This document shows, piece after piece, positions 38,687 through 51,000 of a DNA stretch of 64,000 bases. How positions within the stretch are numbered: the stretch's first letter is position 1; every line of letters begins with the position of its first letter. Origin of the DNA: Blastomussa wellsi. Its lineage: Eukaryota; Cnidaria; Anthozoa; Scleractinia; Plerogyridae. The DNA is taken from NCBI GenBank assembly GCA_947652115.1, contig OX393563.1, positions 2,646,970 to 2,710,969 on the forward strand, written 5' to 3'. A program made the translations under genes and the position numbers. The notes under the pieces are model-generated. The model worked only from the letters and a program-made list of their open reading frames with translations. It was not told where the DNA came from and did not search any database.

Positions 38687-38692
38687 TTTATT
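38687..38692 (-). terminator. Poly(A) signal of the 25-exon CCP gene
   Basis: On the minus strand AATAAA lies about 40 nt after the stop codon at 38731. Another AATAAA-type signal lies near 38580. Confidence 0.45.
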
Positions 38693-38730
38693 ACGACTTT
38701 TATACATCATTTAGTAAGCTTCGTCTCCAG

Positions 38731-41700
38731 CTAGCTAAACCGCTTTTTCTGACATATCGGCACTGTACCACTCCACTGTCCGCTATTGCATGTTATGTTC
38801 TTTGCACCAATCAATCGGAAATTCTTGTTGCAAAAGAATCGAACGGTCCTGTTATGTCTGAAGTCACTTGCACTTCGTCGGCCATTTTTGGGCGTGCCTG
38901 GATTCGAACAAGGCGCTGGAAAATACAACAGAATGATTCAACAAAGCATCTAGTACTGACATGATTACTGGTAAGAAAGGGTTGCTCTATAGGATTGTAT
39001 AAGGTCACGGTTTTCGTAGGCCTTCGTCACCTGTTGATGCATATAAACGTCTCTTGGTTGTAAACGTCTTATGTTTTGGTTACATGATTTGTGCAATAAG
39101 AGACAGCAAATTAACTCGACAAGATTGCATCCAACGCGTGTTCATAGAATTATTGTTTACTATCTTCTGTCTTGACCCGATTACAGGTGGTACGGGTTGC
39201 CAATTGGATCAAAAGCCCTACTTTTAGGCCTTGTAGCTAACCTGTTAATGTTTTCTTAAGGGAACCTCATAGGGATAACCTCAAGGATCTTTTCAGATTC
39301 ATCTTTGAATAAACTTTTATTATTATCACTTCGATTGATTTATACACCAAAAAGATAAACATCGATCTGTGACAAATTATCATCAAAGGAACTTGATTGA
39401 ACTATTTGATTTACTGGAGGTATTTAGCAGCTTCCTTACCTAAACATCTTGGTTTAGGTTTACTCCAGTTTCCATCTTTTGTACAATAGATTCTTGATGC
39501 GCCGTCCAGTTTGTATTTTCTGTCGCATTTGAATTCCACGGAGCCACTGTAGTAGAAGCCACGACGGATCGTTCTGATGCCGTTTTCAGGAGTTCCTGGA
39601 TCACCACAAGTTATCACTAAGACCAAAAGAAAGCAAAGACCATTAATAGCTGACAAATAGCTAGCAAAAAAGTCTGCACATGAGCCTAGTAATTCATACG
39701 GCCCGAGCTTGCAGGCTTCCTTGTCATGTAGACTGCGAGCAGTCTCTATTTTGCTCCAAAATCCGTAACGAAAGCGAAAATTTGCAAGTGCTATTTTCGA
39801 GGGACGAGCGGCAAATCCGCGAGCCGCGAGTTTCTTTGACTCCATCTGGCACCCACGAAACTCGCTGTTTTGCTAATCCATCGTGCGGTTAACTCCATTC
39901 ACCGGTGCCCATTTATACACCTGGGTGGACAGAGGCACGGTGGCGCGTAATGCCCAAGAACACAACTCCAGACCACTCCATTCGGAGTCCAGCGCACTAA
40001 CCATTTGGCAAGGGCGTAGCTTGGAGGTCCTGCGGTGCCCGTGAACTCCTCCCCCCCCCCCCGTATGGTATCGGGACCAGCATCAACTGTCCGTGTTTGA
40101 GAGGTGTCTGGCTTAGAACGAATTGGATTAAAATGACTGAAAAGCAGTGCGCAAAGACCAACACCAGTTGTCCGTCTTATCGAAATGTCCGTCTTGTAGA
40201 GGTGTCCGTTAAAGGAGCTACTATTTTGCCTAAATTTTTCAAACTCGTCATTTGTAATCCGTCTCAATCTTCTCCATCTTTAACCATCCTTGTTCCTTTT
40301 TGGTTTAGTATCACCTATTTGTTGTTTTTTTTCCCTAGTAAACTATTAGTTTTAGATTTCCTAAAATTTGGTTCGTCACAAAAAGTGGCTCAAATATCGT
40401 GACGTAGCTCCTTTAAGATAGAGAGAATTCACTGTATCATAAATTATAACAACAACAAAAACAAAAACATTAAAAAACGGCTTAAAATAAACAGGCATGC
40501 AGACTTAATGTTTGCATTGACATACATTCACAGGATGGCTGGGTGCCGCTCCATTGCCCGCTTGGAAGACATTTTCGTATTGCCTGTCCTACCAATTTAA
40601 ACTGCATTCCGATGCATCGGAACTTTACTTCGCCGTTAAGGAATGTAGAAGTCTCTATGATCTCCCCATTAACCGGAGCACCAATGGGACCGCAGTTTAC
40701 AGCTAGATAAAATTAATTATACTGTTAGAATAAAAAGTTGTAAACAAAAGAATAAGCCGCATACATGGTAAACTGTAGTACTGCTGGGTGGGTAAGCTGG
40801 GTGGGTACTGGGTGGGTACAAATTCAGCCTGACTACTTTACCGCTCCTTTTGGATGTGTGGGAGGCTACCTTTTGGCAGGGTGGGTTCAAACTGGATCAG
40901 GCAAGTTAACAAATAAACCGACAGTCATTATAACAGCCAAATAAGCATGCTTAGGCCTAGGGCAAACGTCGAATCTTAGTCGAATTTAATTCGTCAAACC
41001 TATTAATTTTGAAATAGGTGCATGAATGCTGCGACGTTTGCCGCAATTAAGTTCGACTCAAATGAACTGGTTTGGCCCCAGCATAAGTTCAACTAGCGAA
41101 GTCGGATAATGCGACAGTGGTTCGGCGTTGCAGCAAACGTCGTCCTAAACACGCACCGAATTCAATTCATAAATCATGCAAATTACAAAATAATTGATTC
41201 AAATGTGATGGATTGCGCAAACTTCACAAAAATACCGACTCCCCCATCTTTCAAACGCTATTTATCCCCGGACGAGCATGCGCTGTACATAGACGATTTC
41301 CAGCTATCGACGAGATTGGGCTATCGAGCGAAGACAATGGCGAACTATCGCAAGTCATTGCTGGCATCGCATAGCGTGATGGAAATGTGTTTTCCGTTTT
41401 TCATGAACAGTAAATATAAATGCTTGAGATGCGAATTTCTAATTTGCAATTAATGCTCAGTGTTTGAATAAAACGAGGACGTTGAGGGATGGACAGCCGG
41501 TAAAAGCGTTGCATACTGCGAGGTTTGTGACAGGGAGCTAAAGAGAGCCCTGCCAGGTCTACCGTACGTACCATTCGTTGGTAAACCAACCAAAATTGCG
41601 TTGAAAGCGGCGGCAAGACCGACTCTAGACCGTTGTTCCATTGATGTTGTTTGCTAACAAAAGCACTGTCAAGCATGCCACTTTGAGCAAAAGCTGTCGT

Positions 41701-44700
41701 CTCTGATACACTGTTCTCAGAGCTGTACATAATGATAGCCTTCTCTGTCCTTTTTTCGCAATTGAATGCCAAAGAAAGGCCCGACGAGCACTGTATTTCG
41801 CCATTTCATCGCTAGGGCAAGTGGCCTAGCAGTAATTAGCCGCACATCGAGTGAATAGCACGGGCACACGTGCTTATTTCCGTGCTTTAATGAAGTGCAT
41901 TTATAAAATAGGATCGACGAAGGTTCGACGTTTGCTACCACGCTGGAATAAAGTCGACCCTTTGTCGAACCTATTTTTAATGTATTCGACGCGACTTAGA
42001 TTCGACGTTTGCCCTAGGCCTTGAGCAATGAACGAACAAACGAACTGATGTACTAAGAAGTCATAGACGAGATAGCATGAATTGTGGTGTGAAGGTAAAT
42101 GGCCTTTGACTCTTTTCTCAGCTCCGTATGTGTAGCGATTTGATTTCTAGTCCGACCAGAAATCAAAGTTAATTCTTTTCCATCGACTTCACAAAGCTTT
42201 CAAAAGCTATAAAAATCGAGGTAAAATATTATTTGATCATTTATGGAAGTCATGAACGAAATATATTGCTTGTATTTTCTTAAGAACGTCGCGGGAAATG
42301 TGATTCTGGAGGCTAGACAAAGAGGTTTTTGAGGGCACGTAAAAGCTCCAAAACAATTGCAGAAGGACACGGTAGTTCGTGGAAGCGCATAGTAAGCAAC
42401 CGTACCAAATTTCTGTTGGTTAAAATACTTCCTGTGCAAAGTAAGGCTATAGACAATGACCCTTTAACACAGAGAACCAAACCTACTTGTGCACTGTGGT
42501 GATGTTCCACTCCAAGTTCGGTTGGCTTGGCATATACGGTGCTTGGATCCGACAAGTGTATAACCTCTGTCGCACGAGTACTTTACTGTGCTATTATACG
42601 TAAACACATAACCGTCTATATTGCCATTTACTGGAATTCCCGGATGGCCACATGTTCTCGCTAAAAGTTAATATGAAAAATGTAACGTACAACTCTTTAA
42701 ATTATCATGTAGAATGATACTGCCCCGACCAGATTAGAATAAAGTTCGTATTGTATTCTTCTCCTGGCCCAGCTAAAGAACTAATGGGGGATGGGGATAT
42801 GACAAAATTGAATTTATATAGGCAGAACACGTCAACAAATGAACAAGTCTTTGTATAAAATCATCTGTTACAAGAAAAAAATTCAGTATTTTACCAAAGA
42901 CCTTTTTGTTTGCAAACGCTGTCAAACTGTATCGAGAAAACATCTTTCTAGCCATTAATTTCCACATTTTGTATCATAATTCACGTAGAGAAACGACTGA
43001 AAATGCTTACGCCAGGGACACAATTTTATGTGCTTTTTAAACGCGGGGATACCGAGAAGATTTCTAAACATTTTCGCTGCACCACGTGGTCATGGTGCGT
43101 TTATGCGCCAATGTCGACTGGACTGGTAGATGGCAACTGGGGCATTTAGCTAAATTTCTTAGAGCGCGAAACCATGAAAGCGCTCATAAAATAGTACCTT
43201 AAGTCCCAAATGAACAATATAGTCAGTACAGATAAAAATTTCGCAAAACTTGGCTTTCTAAGTGCCTGTCGGCTGTGTGAGCGGTCATCTTTTTCTGTAT
43301 AGTGATTTATCACGACGTTTATATCTAAGTAGTCCAAAAATCAAATAAATATACTAACCAATACACTTGAACCGCGGTTTAGTAGGAGACCACTGTCCTT
43401 TGACGCAACGTTGAACGGAGAAACCAGTTGGTGAATATCCCAAGTCACACTGATAATAAACTCTTTCATTGTTAGAAAACCATTCTTTCGGGGCTTGCGA
43501 GGCCGGCCGGAAATGTGCGTTCAGCGGAGGAGTCGGCTTCCGGCATAAGTTAGGCTTCGAAGGAGCTGAAATGCGTAGACAGGGGAAACGTTATTAATTG
43601 CAAACGTCAAAAGAACTTTGATCTTGTGTGGTACTGAAGAAGAGGGATAGTTCACAGCTCTCTAGAACCTCTAATTTCATTGGATTTTAATAGCACGCAG
43701 CTCTATTGTTTTAGTGCTAGGGTCCATTGTTACTGTTGTTTGTTTATTTTTTTTTTTCAGCCAATACTGTTGGACCTTGTAAAGAGCTGTTCCCAAATTG
43801 CTATTAAGTATGAACAGTTACTTGGGTACCCTTGTGTTATTTAATATTTATTTAGTATTTACTGGTTATTGTGTATCCAATTAGCAGGTATGCTAAAGTA
43901 TTTTGATACATAAATAAAGTCATTGTTGTTGTTGTTGCTCGTACGAAATTCTTGCTTTCACGCACGTTTCCCGGTTTGTATGAATACGCGTCAAGTAGTC
44001 GTAATGCGTCAAACCAGGTCCCTGTTTGTGCCAAGATGCAGACTTCAACTGACTGTAAATACGATCTAAATCATAGAATATCCTGTATATCCTACTATCC
44101 TGTAAAGACAAATAGATGATAAATAACCTTCGCAAAAAGGAATCGGAGAGTCCCACTTTCCATCAAAACACTGACTGGACGTCGAGCCTCGCATTGTGAA
44201 ACCTTCCTTGCACAAGAACTGGGCAAAGCCATGATGCTGATGTTTTTCACCGAATACGAAACCGTTCACTGGGGCAACTGGGCGGGAACATGGAGCTGAG
44301 AAATAACAGGTAAATATCATGTCATTTTGTTCGTGTTGTATTCATTATTACCTGTTACTTTTCAAGAACAAAAAGTTCTGTATTTTTGAAATAGCTTTGC
44401 TGCATATACGGGATCAAAAGGATAAATCCAAAGGATAAACCGCTTTCCAGTGAATGGCGTAGTTTGTTTTGCCAACACTTGTCCAAAGGATAGTCATAAT
44501 CATAGTCATTGTCCACTGGATGGTAACGTTTTCCACCCTTTGAACAACTGGGGCCATGTTTACTTGCCCCCCCCCCCCCCCTCCTCCAATATATTCCAAG
44601 ATAACTGCATGTGCGTTCATTGCTTCAGATATTCTATTATATAAATAGTTAGAGAATACATTCTAGATTTAAATCGTTTTCAAGTTTAACTTAACATAGA

Positions 44701-45032
44701 TTCAATTCGGCAAACGAATTATAGTTAAATTTTACAACACCTTACCTCTGCAGATTGGCGGAGTGCCGTTCCATCGCCCATCGACACACGTGATAAGAGA
44801 CAAGCCGTCCAGAAAGTACTGATCGTCACATGAGTAGGTGACGCTATCTCCAGTAGTAAAATCCCTTCCGCTGTATGAACCATGGGGAATGTTGGCGGGG
44901 GACGGACAAGTCACTAAAATAGAGTACGGATAAGGAATATAAAATTAACGGCAAAATCAAGCCAACAGCCGGGCCCTGGTTTTTCAGAGATTGGATAAAG
45001 CTATTGAACGTATGAATAGAGGGCGTAAGTTC

Positions 45033-45063
<31 letters not shown>

Positions 45064-48000
45064 AGTATAACAATATAATTTGGTTTTATCAACTGGGTTG
45101 ATAATGTCAGTTGGCCACCGTAAAGAGATTCAATTCGCTCCGACGAAGCAATTGAATCTCTTTACGGTGGCCAATTGACATTATCAACCCAGTTGATAAA
45201 ACCAAATTATATTGAACGTATGAATTACTCTGTGAATAGCGTAGTGTGTTTCGTCATCGCTATGTTTATCTAGCTTATCAATAAAGGGCAAAATTACTGA
45301 GCGCTGATTGGTTGAGAGAGAGGGCATTTTTTCTTAATCGAGGGCATTTTTAGTAATCAAGAGAGGGCATGATTACCTGTTAATGATTGGCTAATCCGTT
45401 AATTGCCGTAGCGCTAAACAGGCTTCTCAGATAAAAATAGACTGCGCGCGGGTTTTTCCTTCGTATAAATTTTGCCCTTTATTGATAAACAAGTAATCCC
45501 ATGAGACCTCGTACTATTAAGGATTAATTGCACTTGAGTTTTCAAAATAGTACGAGGTCTCATGTGATTACCTATACTTATGACATTGAGGGCAAAATTA
45601 CTGAATGCTGATTAGCTTAGACAGAGGGCATTTTTCATTAATTTTGGTAATTGCCCGGGGCAAAATTACTTGATCCTGATTTCTCCTTTCCAATTGGCTG
45701 AGCGCGCTGCAGTGAGTTGGCTTCATGACGGCGGGATTTTGAACAAAATTTTCAACCACAGCGCTCGCTTGTGCGTCGCCTCGGAATTTGCTTCAGTTTC
45801 CCGATTTATATGGTGTAAAAAGAATGGAATCTTTGTGGTAGCTTAAAACTAAATGGAGAAAGCTTAATCTCGGCAAACAGAAGGATATTCCATCAGCAAG
45901 ACACCGCGAGTTTGCAACGAAAATCATTCATGGCGATGGCGGCCAACTGACTTCTTCCCGCTTCTTCGTTTCGCTTCTGTCAAAAATGGTTTTACAACGT
46001 GCAACCGAAGTAAAAAGCACAGTGTTTGTTTAGAGAAGGAAGATGGTCAACTTAAACAAGCGAAATTATTTCTACTAGTTTGCTTGGACTCGCTATCGAT
46101 GTCTAAGGATTAACATGTCAAGCAGTTCGGAGTGGCTATCTTCATGAAAGCTTACAAACAGGTGACTAAAATTACGCTTTTCATCGCTCATTGCATGTAC
46201 ACTTATAACTTATTTATTTTCACGACTTACATTAAGATTTCAGCTTACATAACTGTCGTCTTTATCGTATTTTGAACGTTTTTTGATCATGTTGTTGCCG
46301 CCTGATGTTAGTATGCTATGTTTTCGTGATGCTCGGTAGATTAGCTACGCGCCTTGAAGGTTTCCAGAAAATTTTCCCCTCCATGTCACAAACAAGTAAT
46401 CAGTTGTTTCCTCGAAATTGCCCTCGTCGCTGCACTACTCGGGCAATTACTGCAACTTCTGAAAACACGCGTGATATTAATCCTTAATTTTACTCGGCCC
46501 CATGCAATTACCTACACAAAACAGTATACCGGTCCCAGAACGTTCGAACCTTCCTGTTTCTGTCCCTGTATTTTTTATTAATTTCGGCTGGACGTTTTGG
46601 CCTTAGACGGCGCAATCTGACGTGGTAAGCGTGCTTTCAAACACAATGCAGAGGTTTCTTTAAAATGTACTTCTGAAAATTGTTTTAGAAGAAAAAGATT
46701 CGTAAAAATGCTAGCAAAGAAAATAGGACCACACATTGACTGGAAGCTACAATGCATATCTCACTATTTGGCTCCTCCAATAAACACGAATAAACTACAC
46801 TTCTGTTTTAATTTTATAGGAGTACGTCACGGTTTGTGTCTTTTGAAAAATTTAGCTTTAGCCTAAATTTTTCAAAATCGTCATTTGTAATCCATCTCAA
46901 TCTCCTCCATCCTTAACAATCCTTGTTCCATTTCGGTTTACTGTCACCTCTTTGGTGGATTTCTTCCTTCGTTAACTATTAGTTTTAGGTTTCCTTCATT
47001 TTAAGGGAAATTTGGTTCGTCACAACAAATAATTCAAAATATAGTGACATTTGCTCCTTTAACCCTCGAAAGTGGATGAGGTTGGGGAAGGGTGGGGGAG
47101 AGTGAAATGGTGATGTATCAAAAATTTGAACGCGATGTTTGGCGTTCTCATGGCAGCCACATATAGACACGCAGGTTTGCTCAAATATCTCGACATGATT
47201 CTTTATGTCTTTTAAGTCTTCTTTAGCTAAATAGCGAAATTCGGGCTGGTTTTGCATTAAATTTCTTTGGTAGTGAAATCCAAAATAGCTGCAGATTCAA
47301 GACGACAGCTCTAGTTAGGACGTCATAACCAACAAATATTATGTCATCTCGTAGAACTCTTCCTCTTATTTTGCCGTGACTTAATATATAGAAAACATTA
47401 GGTTCCATCACCCTCCCCTCCCCTGGTATCATGGTGTAGGTATTAGATTGTGTGTACACGTCCAAGGATTGATGGAACAAATTGACACTACGATTAGGGA
47501 GAGATCAGTTTGCCCAAGCTCTTGGATATATTGTCTCTCATGGAAATGTTTTTTAACGTACCCAAGCGAAATCACTCGGAATATCACCTGATATTGGTCC
47601 TAATTTCCCATATGTCCGATATATTACCGCGGTGTTACCTTGTTTGCATACGGGTACTTTGTGACTCCATGCTCCGTCTAGGCAAGTGATTCTACTAACA
47701 CCGGTCAATTCAAAATTGGGTAGGCAAGCGAACGTCACTTTCATTCCGTGGCGGAAGTCGCTGGCTATTCTTCGACCATTTTGTGGTTTGCCAGGATCGC
47801 TGCAGGACTCTTAAAATAAATAAAAAATAAATTAATACAAGCTGCAAGTAACTAGTTTTGCAGTAAACTTTTGGAAATGAAATCTAGAACTCAGTTAACC
47901 AATATGACCTAACATTAGACCCATTGCACTGTCGTTACTGAGACAGATTTGACGGCATTGTGGATTATGCATTACATAAAAATATCAAGGGAAGGCAGCC

Positions 48001-51000
48001 AAGTATTTGGAAAATTTTAAATAATAAAATGTTTAACGACTGGGAACGAGTCTGGCCAAACATGACATTGTCAAGGCGAAGCGAGAAAAGCGCAAAAAAT
48101 CTAGGAAAATATCTGCGACCCCTAGCCACAGCGATGCCAAAGAATAATCGAATACAGAGACAGGATGTAGATTGGAGCGACGGAGGGAATTCGAGGGTGC
48201 AAATATCTACGGCTAGGAACCTTATTGTTGTTTATAAAAAGCAAGTGTTCAATATGGCATAAGGTAAATCCACTTTTGAGTCTAAAATCTAATGCTATAA
48301 CGTCCTCCTTAAATAAAGGATAAAATCAAAAACGTTTCGATGATTGCATATCATCAGTTTTAGATGCAGGGTTTGACGGTCAAGGTGTTCATTCACTAAT
48401 TAATGCCGAAATTAAATTAGTTCAACCTACTTTTACATTGAGGTAAAAGTGAACTCCAGACTCCTTTCCGACACTCAATTGACTTCCTACCAATCAACGT
48501 GTAGCCATTATTGCATGTAAAACTGATTGTTTTCCCGTGTTCAAAATTGTTCCCTTTCCGTGCGCCATTTTGTGGAATTCCTGGATTCCTGCAAGTTGCT
48601 AAGAAGAACCATTTTTGGCAATTAATCATAGATATAACAAGATTTTTTTATATCTCTCTGTTTCAGAAGAACATGATTGCTTTATTGTCTATTTTTAAAA
48701 AGTAATCTTCATTGTCCTCCGTTTACCTGAGCATACGGGAACTTTGTGACTCCACACTCCGTCAAGGCACGTTATAATGTTAGCACCAGTCAATTTAAAA
48801 GTCGCTTGGCATGCAAAGGTTATTTTCATTCCGTGACGGAAGTCGTTGCCTATCTTGCGACCGTTTTGTGGAGTGCCAGGATCGCTACAAGATCCTGTAA
48901 GATTTGAACAAGAAAATTAGTTCAGGCTAGCTATTCTGCAACACCAACAACGAAGAGGCAAAAGAACAGCTGGAAACGGTCACATGTACGAACTGCAAGG
49001 CAACCAAGTTATATTATATTAACTTACTTTTACAACGAGGTAAAGGTGAACTCCAGACTCCTTTCCGACACTCAATTGACTTCCCACCAATCAACGTGTA
49101 TCCATTATTGCATGTAAAGCTGACTGTTTTCCCGTGTTCAAAATTGTCCCCTTCTCGTGCGCCATTTTGTGGAATTCCTGGATTCCTACAACTTGCTAAG
49201 AAGAACCATTGTTGGTAATAAATCAAATAACAGGATTGCTTTTTTTGTCTTTTTTTAAAAAGTTATCTTCGTTCCCCCATTTACCTGAGCATACGGGAAG
49301 TTTGTGACTCCATACTCCGTCAAGGCACGTTATAACGTTAGCACCAGTCAATTTAAAGGTCGCTTGGCATGTAAAGGTTACTTTCATTCCGTGATGGAAG
49401 TCTCTTCCTATCTTGCCACCGTTTTGTGGAGTGCCTGGGTCGGTGCAGGTCTCTGCAAAGTGTGAAAATAGAAACTGACGATAAATACGGAATATACGAA
49501 TGGTCTCGCTAAATTATGACCATCAAGTTATTATCCCCACCCCTCAGAGTTATGTTATCTTAACTTACTTTTACACCGAGGTACAGATGAACTCCAAAAT
49601 CCTTTCTGACACTCCAATGACTTGCTACCGAAAAGAGTATAGCCATCATCACAAACAAAGCTAACTGTTCGCCCGTGCTCAAAATTGTCGCCTTTTCGTG
49701 CGCCATTTCGCGGGATTCCTGGATCCCTGCAAGTTTCTGTAAAAAGACATATGGGACAGTTTGAAATAGGATAAAGTGCACCATTCTGTTTAGCTCTTCC
49801 TATACTTTTAAATATCGTACCACAGATAGAAGATAGATGTACCACAAAGAGATAAAATGATCACAAATTACACGCAAGAACGAGAAACCTGTCATTTCAC
49901 CCTCCCTGGACTGGCCCCTGGACTCCTTGTGGCGTTCAAAGACGCTAAACATTACGCTTTCCACACGTCCCACAGGGACATTCTAGTTATAATAAACATA
50001 TAGTCCCTACTGAAGCAGTTCTTGCCATCTCCAACTGATCCCTTGTTACATGTGCACGTGAATGATCCCACAGTGTTCTTGCAGGTAGCGCTTACATCAC
50101 ATTCGGAAAGTCTCTCTAAACACTCGTCAATGTCTAGGATGAAAAGAAATCGGAAAGCTCTCTTTTTACTTACTGAGTTGATAATTATGGCGGGTCGTAT
50201 AAAAATTGCAACATGTCTTCCAGACTAGGAAGAATAACGCAAAATTGCTGGTAAAAGGGAATTATTTGTAAACGCACACCATTGGGATCAAAACAAGCCG
50301 TACGCCTCGAAAAGATTTTGCCCTTAAAGGAGCTAGGTCACGATATTTGGAGTCATTTTTGTGACGATCCAAATCGCCCTTAAAATTTAGGAAACCTGAA
50401 AATGATAGTAAAATAAGCGAGAAAAACACCAAAGAGGTGATAGTAAACCAATACGGAACAAGGCTGGTTAAGGATGGAAAAGATTGAGATGGATTACAAA
50501 TGACTAGTTTGAAAAATTTAGGCTAAAATTTGTAAAGTGCACAAACCCTGACGTAGCTCCTTTATAGAGACGTTATAGGAAAACAAGTGAGATTCGACCA
50601 AATAGAGCCCATGCTAGGCTCCTGCTAAGCCCACGGTGGCCCTCTTGCAGTGCGAGCCAATCAGGTCCGTTCTAGGGAGGCCTAGGCGCCTGTTTACGGA
50701 ATCAACCCGATGTTATTATATGCATCTTAATAAGTAATTACTAGTGAAGTGGAATACTGCCGAGGAGAGGCGGATGCAGGAATAGCGCTATTGAGCTCAT
50801 AAAGGCACATTTCCGTCCTATTAACACGTAACGGAAACGATCGGATGAATGCTCCCCACAAGCGAACAAAATTCGACATAGCAATCGAAGTAGAACAGAA
50901 AATAAGACTTAAGTTCGCCGATCCCATCCTCGAAATAGCCAAAGACTGAGCTGTTGCTCAGATCATAACAGCGATCGTAGCGCAAACTAACAATGTAATG

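Larger units (their letters stand above)
38731..44913 (-). other. CCP domains 15-21 and C-terminus
   Basis: These seven CCP exons are more diverse than the rest: CCP15 VTCPSPANIPHG, CCP16 APCSRPVAPVNG, CCP17 with a 207 nt exon and a longer hypervariable loop, CCP18 RTCGHPGIPVNG, CCP19 VNCGPIGAPVNG, CCP20 ITCGDPGTPENG, CCP21 APCSNPGTPKNG. CCP21 ends CQKKRFS followed by a stop, with no membrane helix and no obvious GPI signal. Introns here carry several transposons. Confidence 0.85.

Noticed and set aside
39411..39845. 144-codon frame as a single-exon protein with one CCP
   Set aside because: The part before the CCP is intron read-through. The exon starts at 39616 after a clear acceptor and joins CCP19 in phase.
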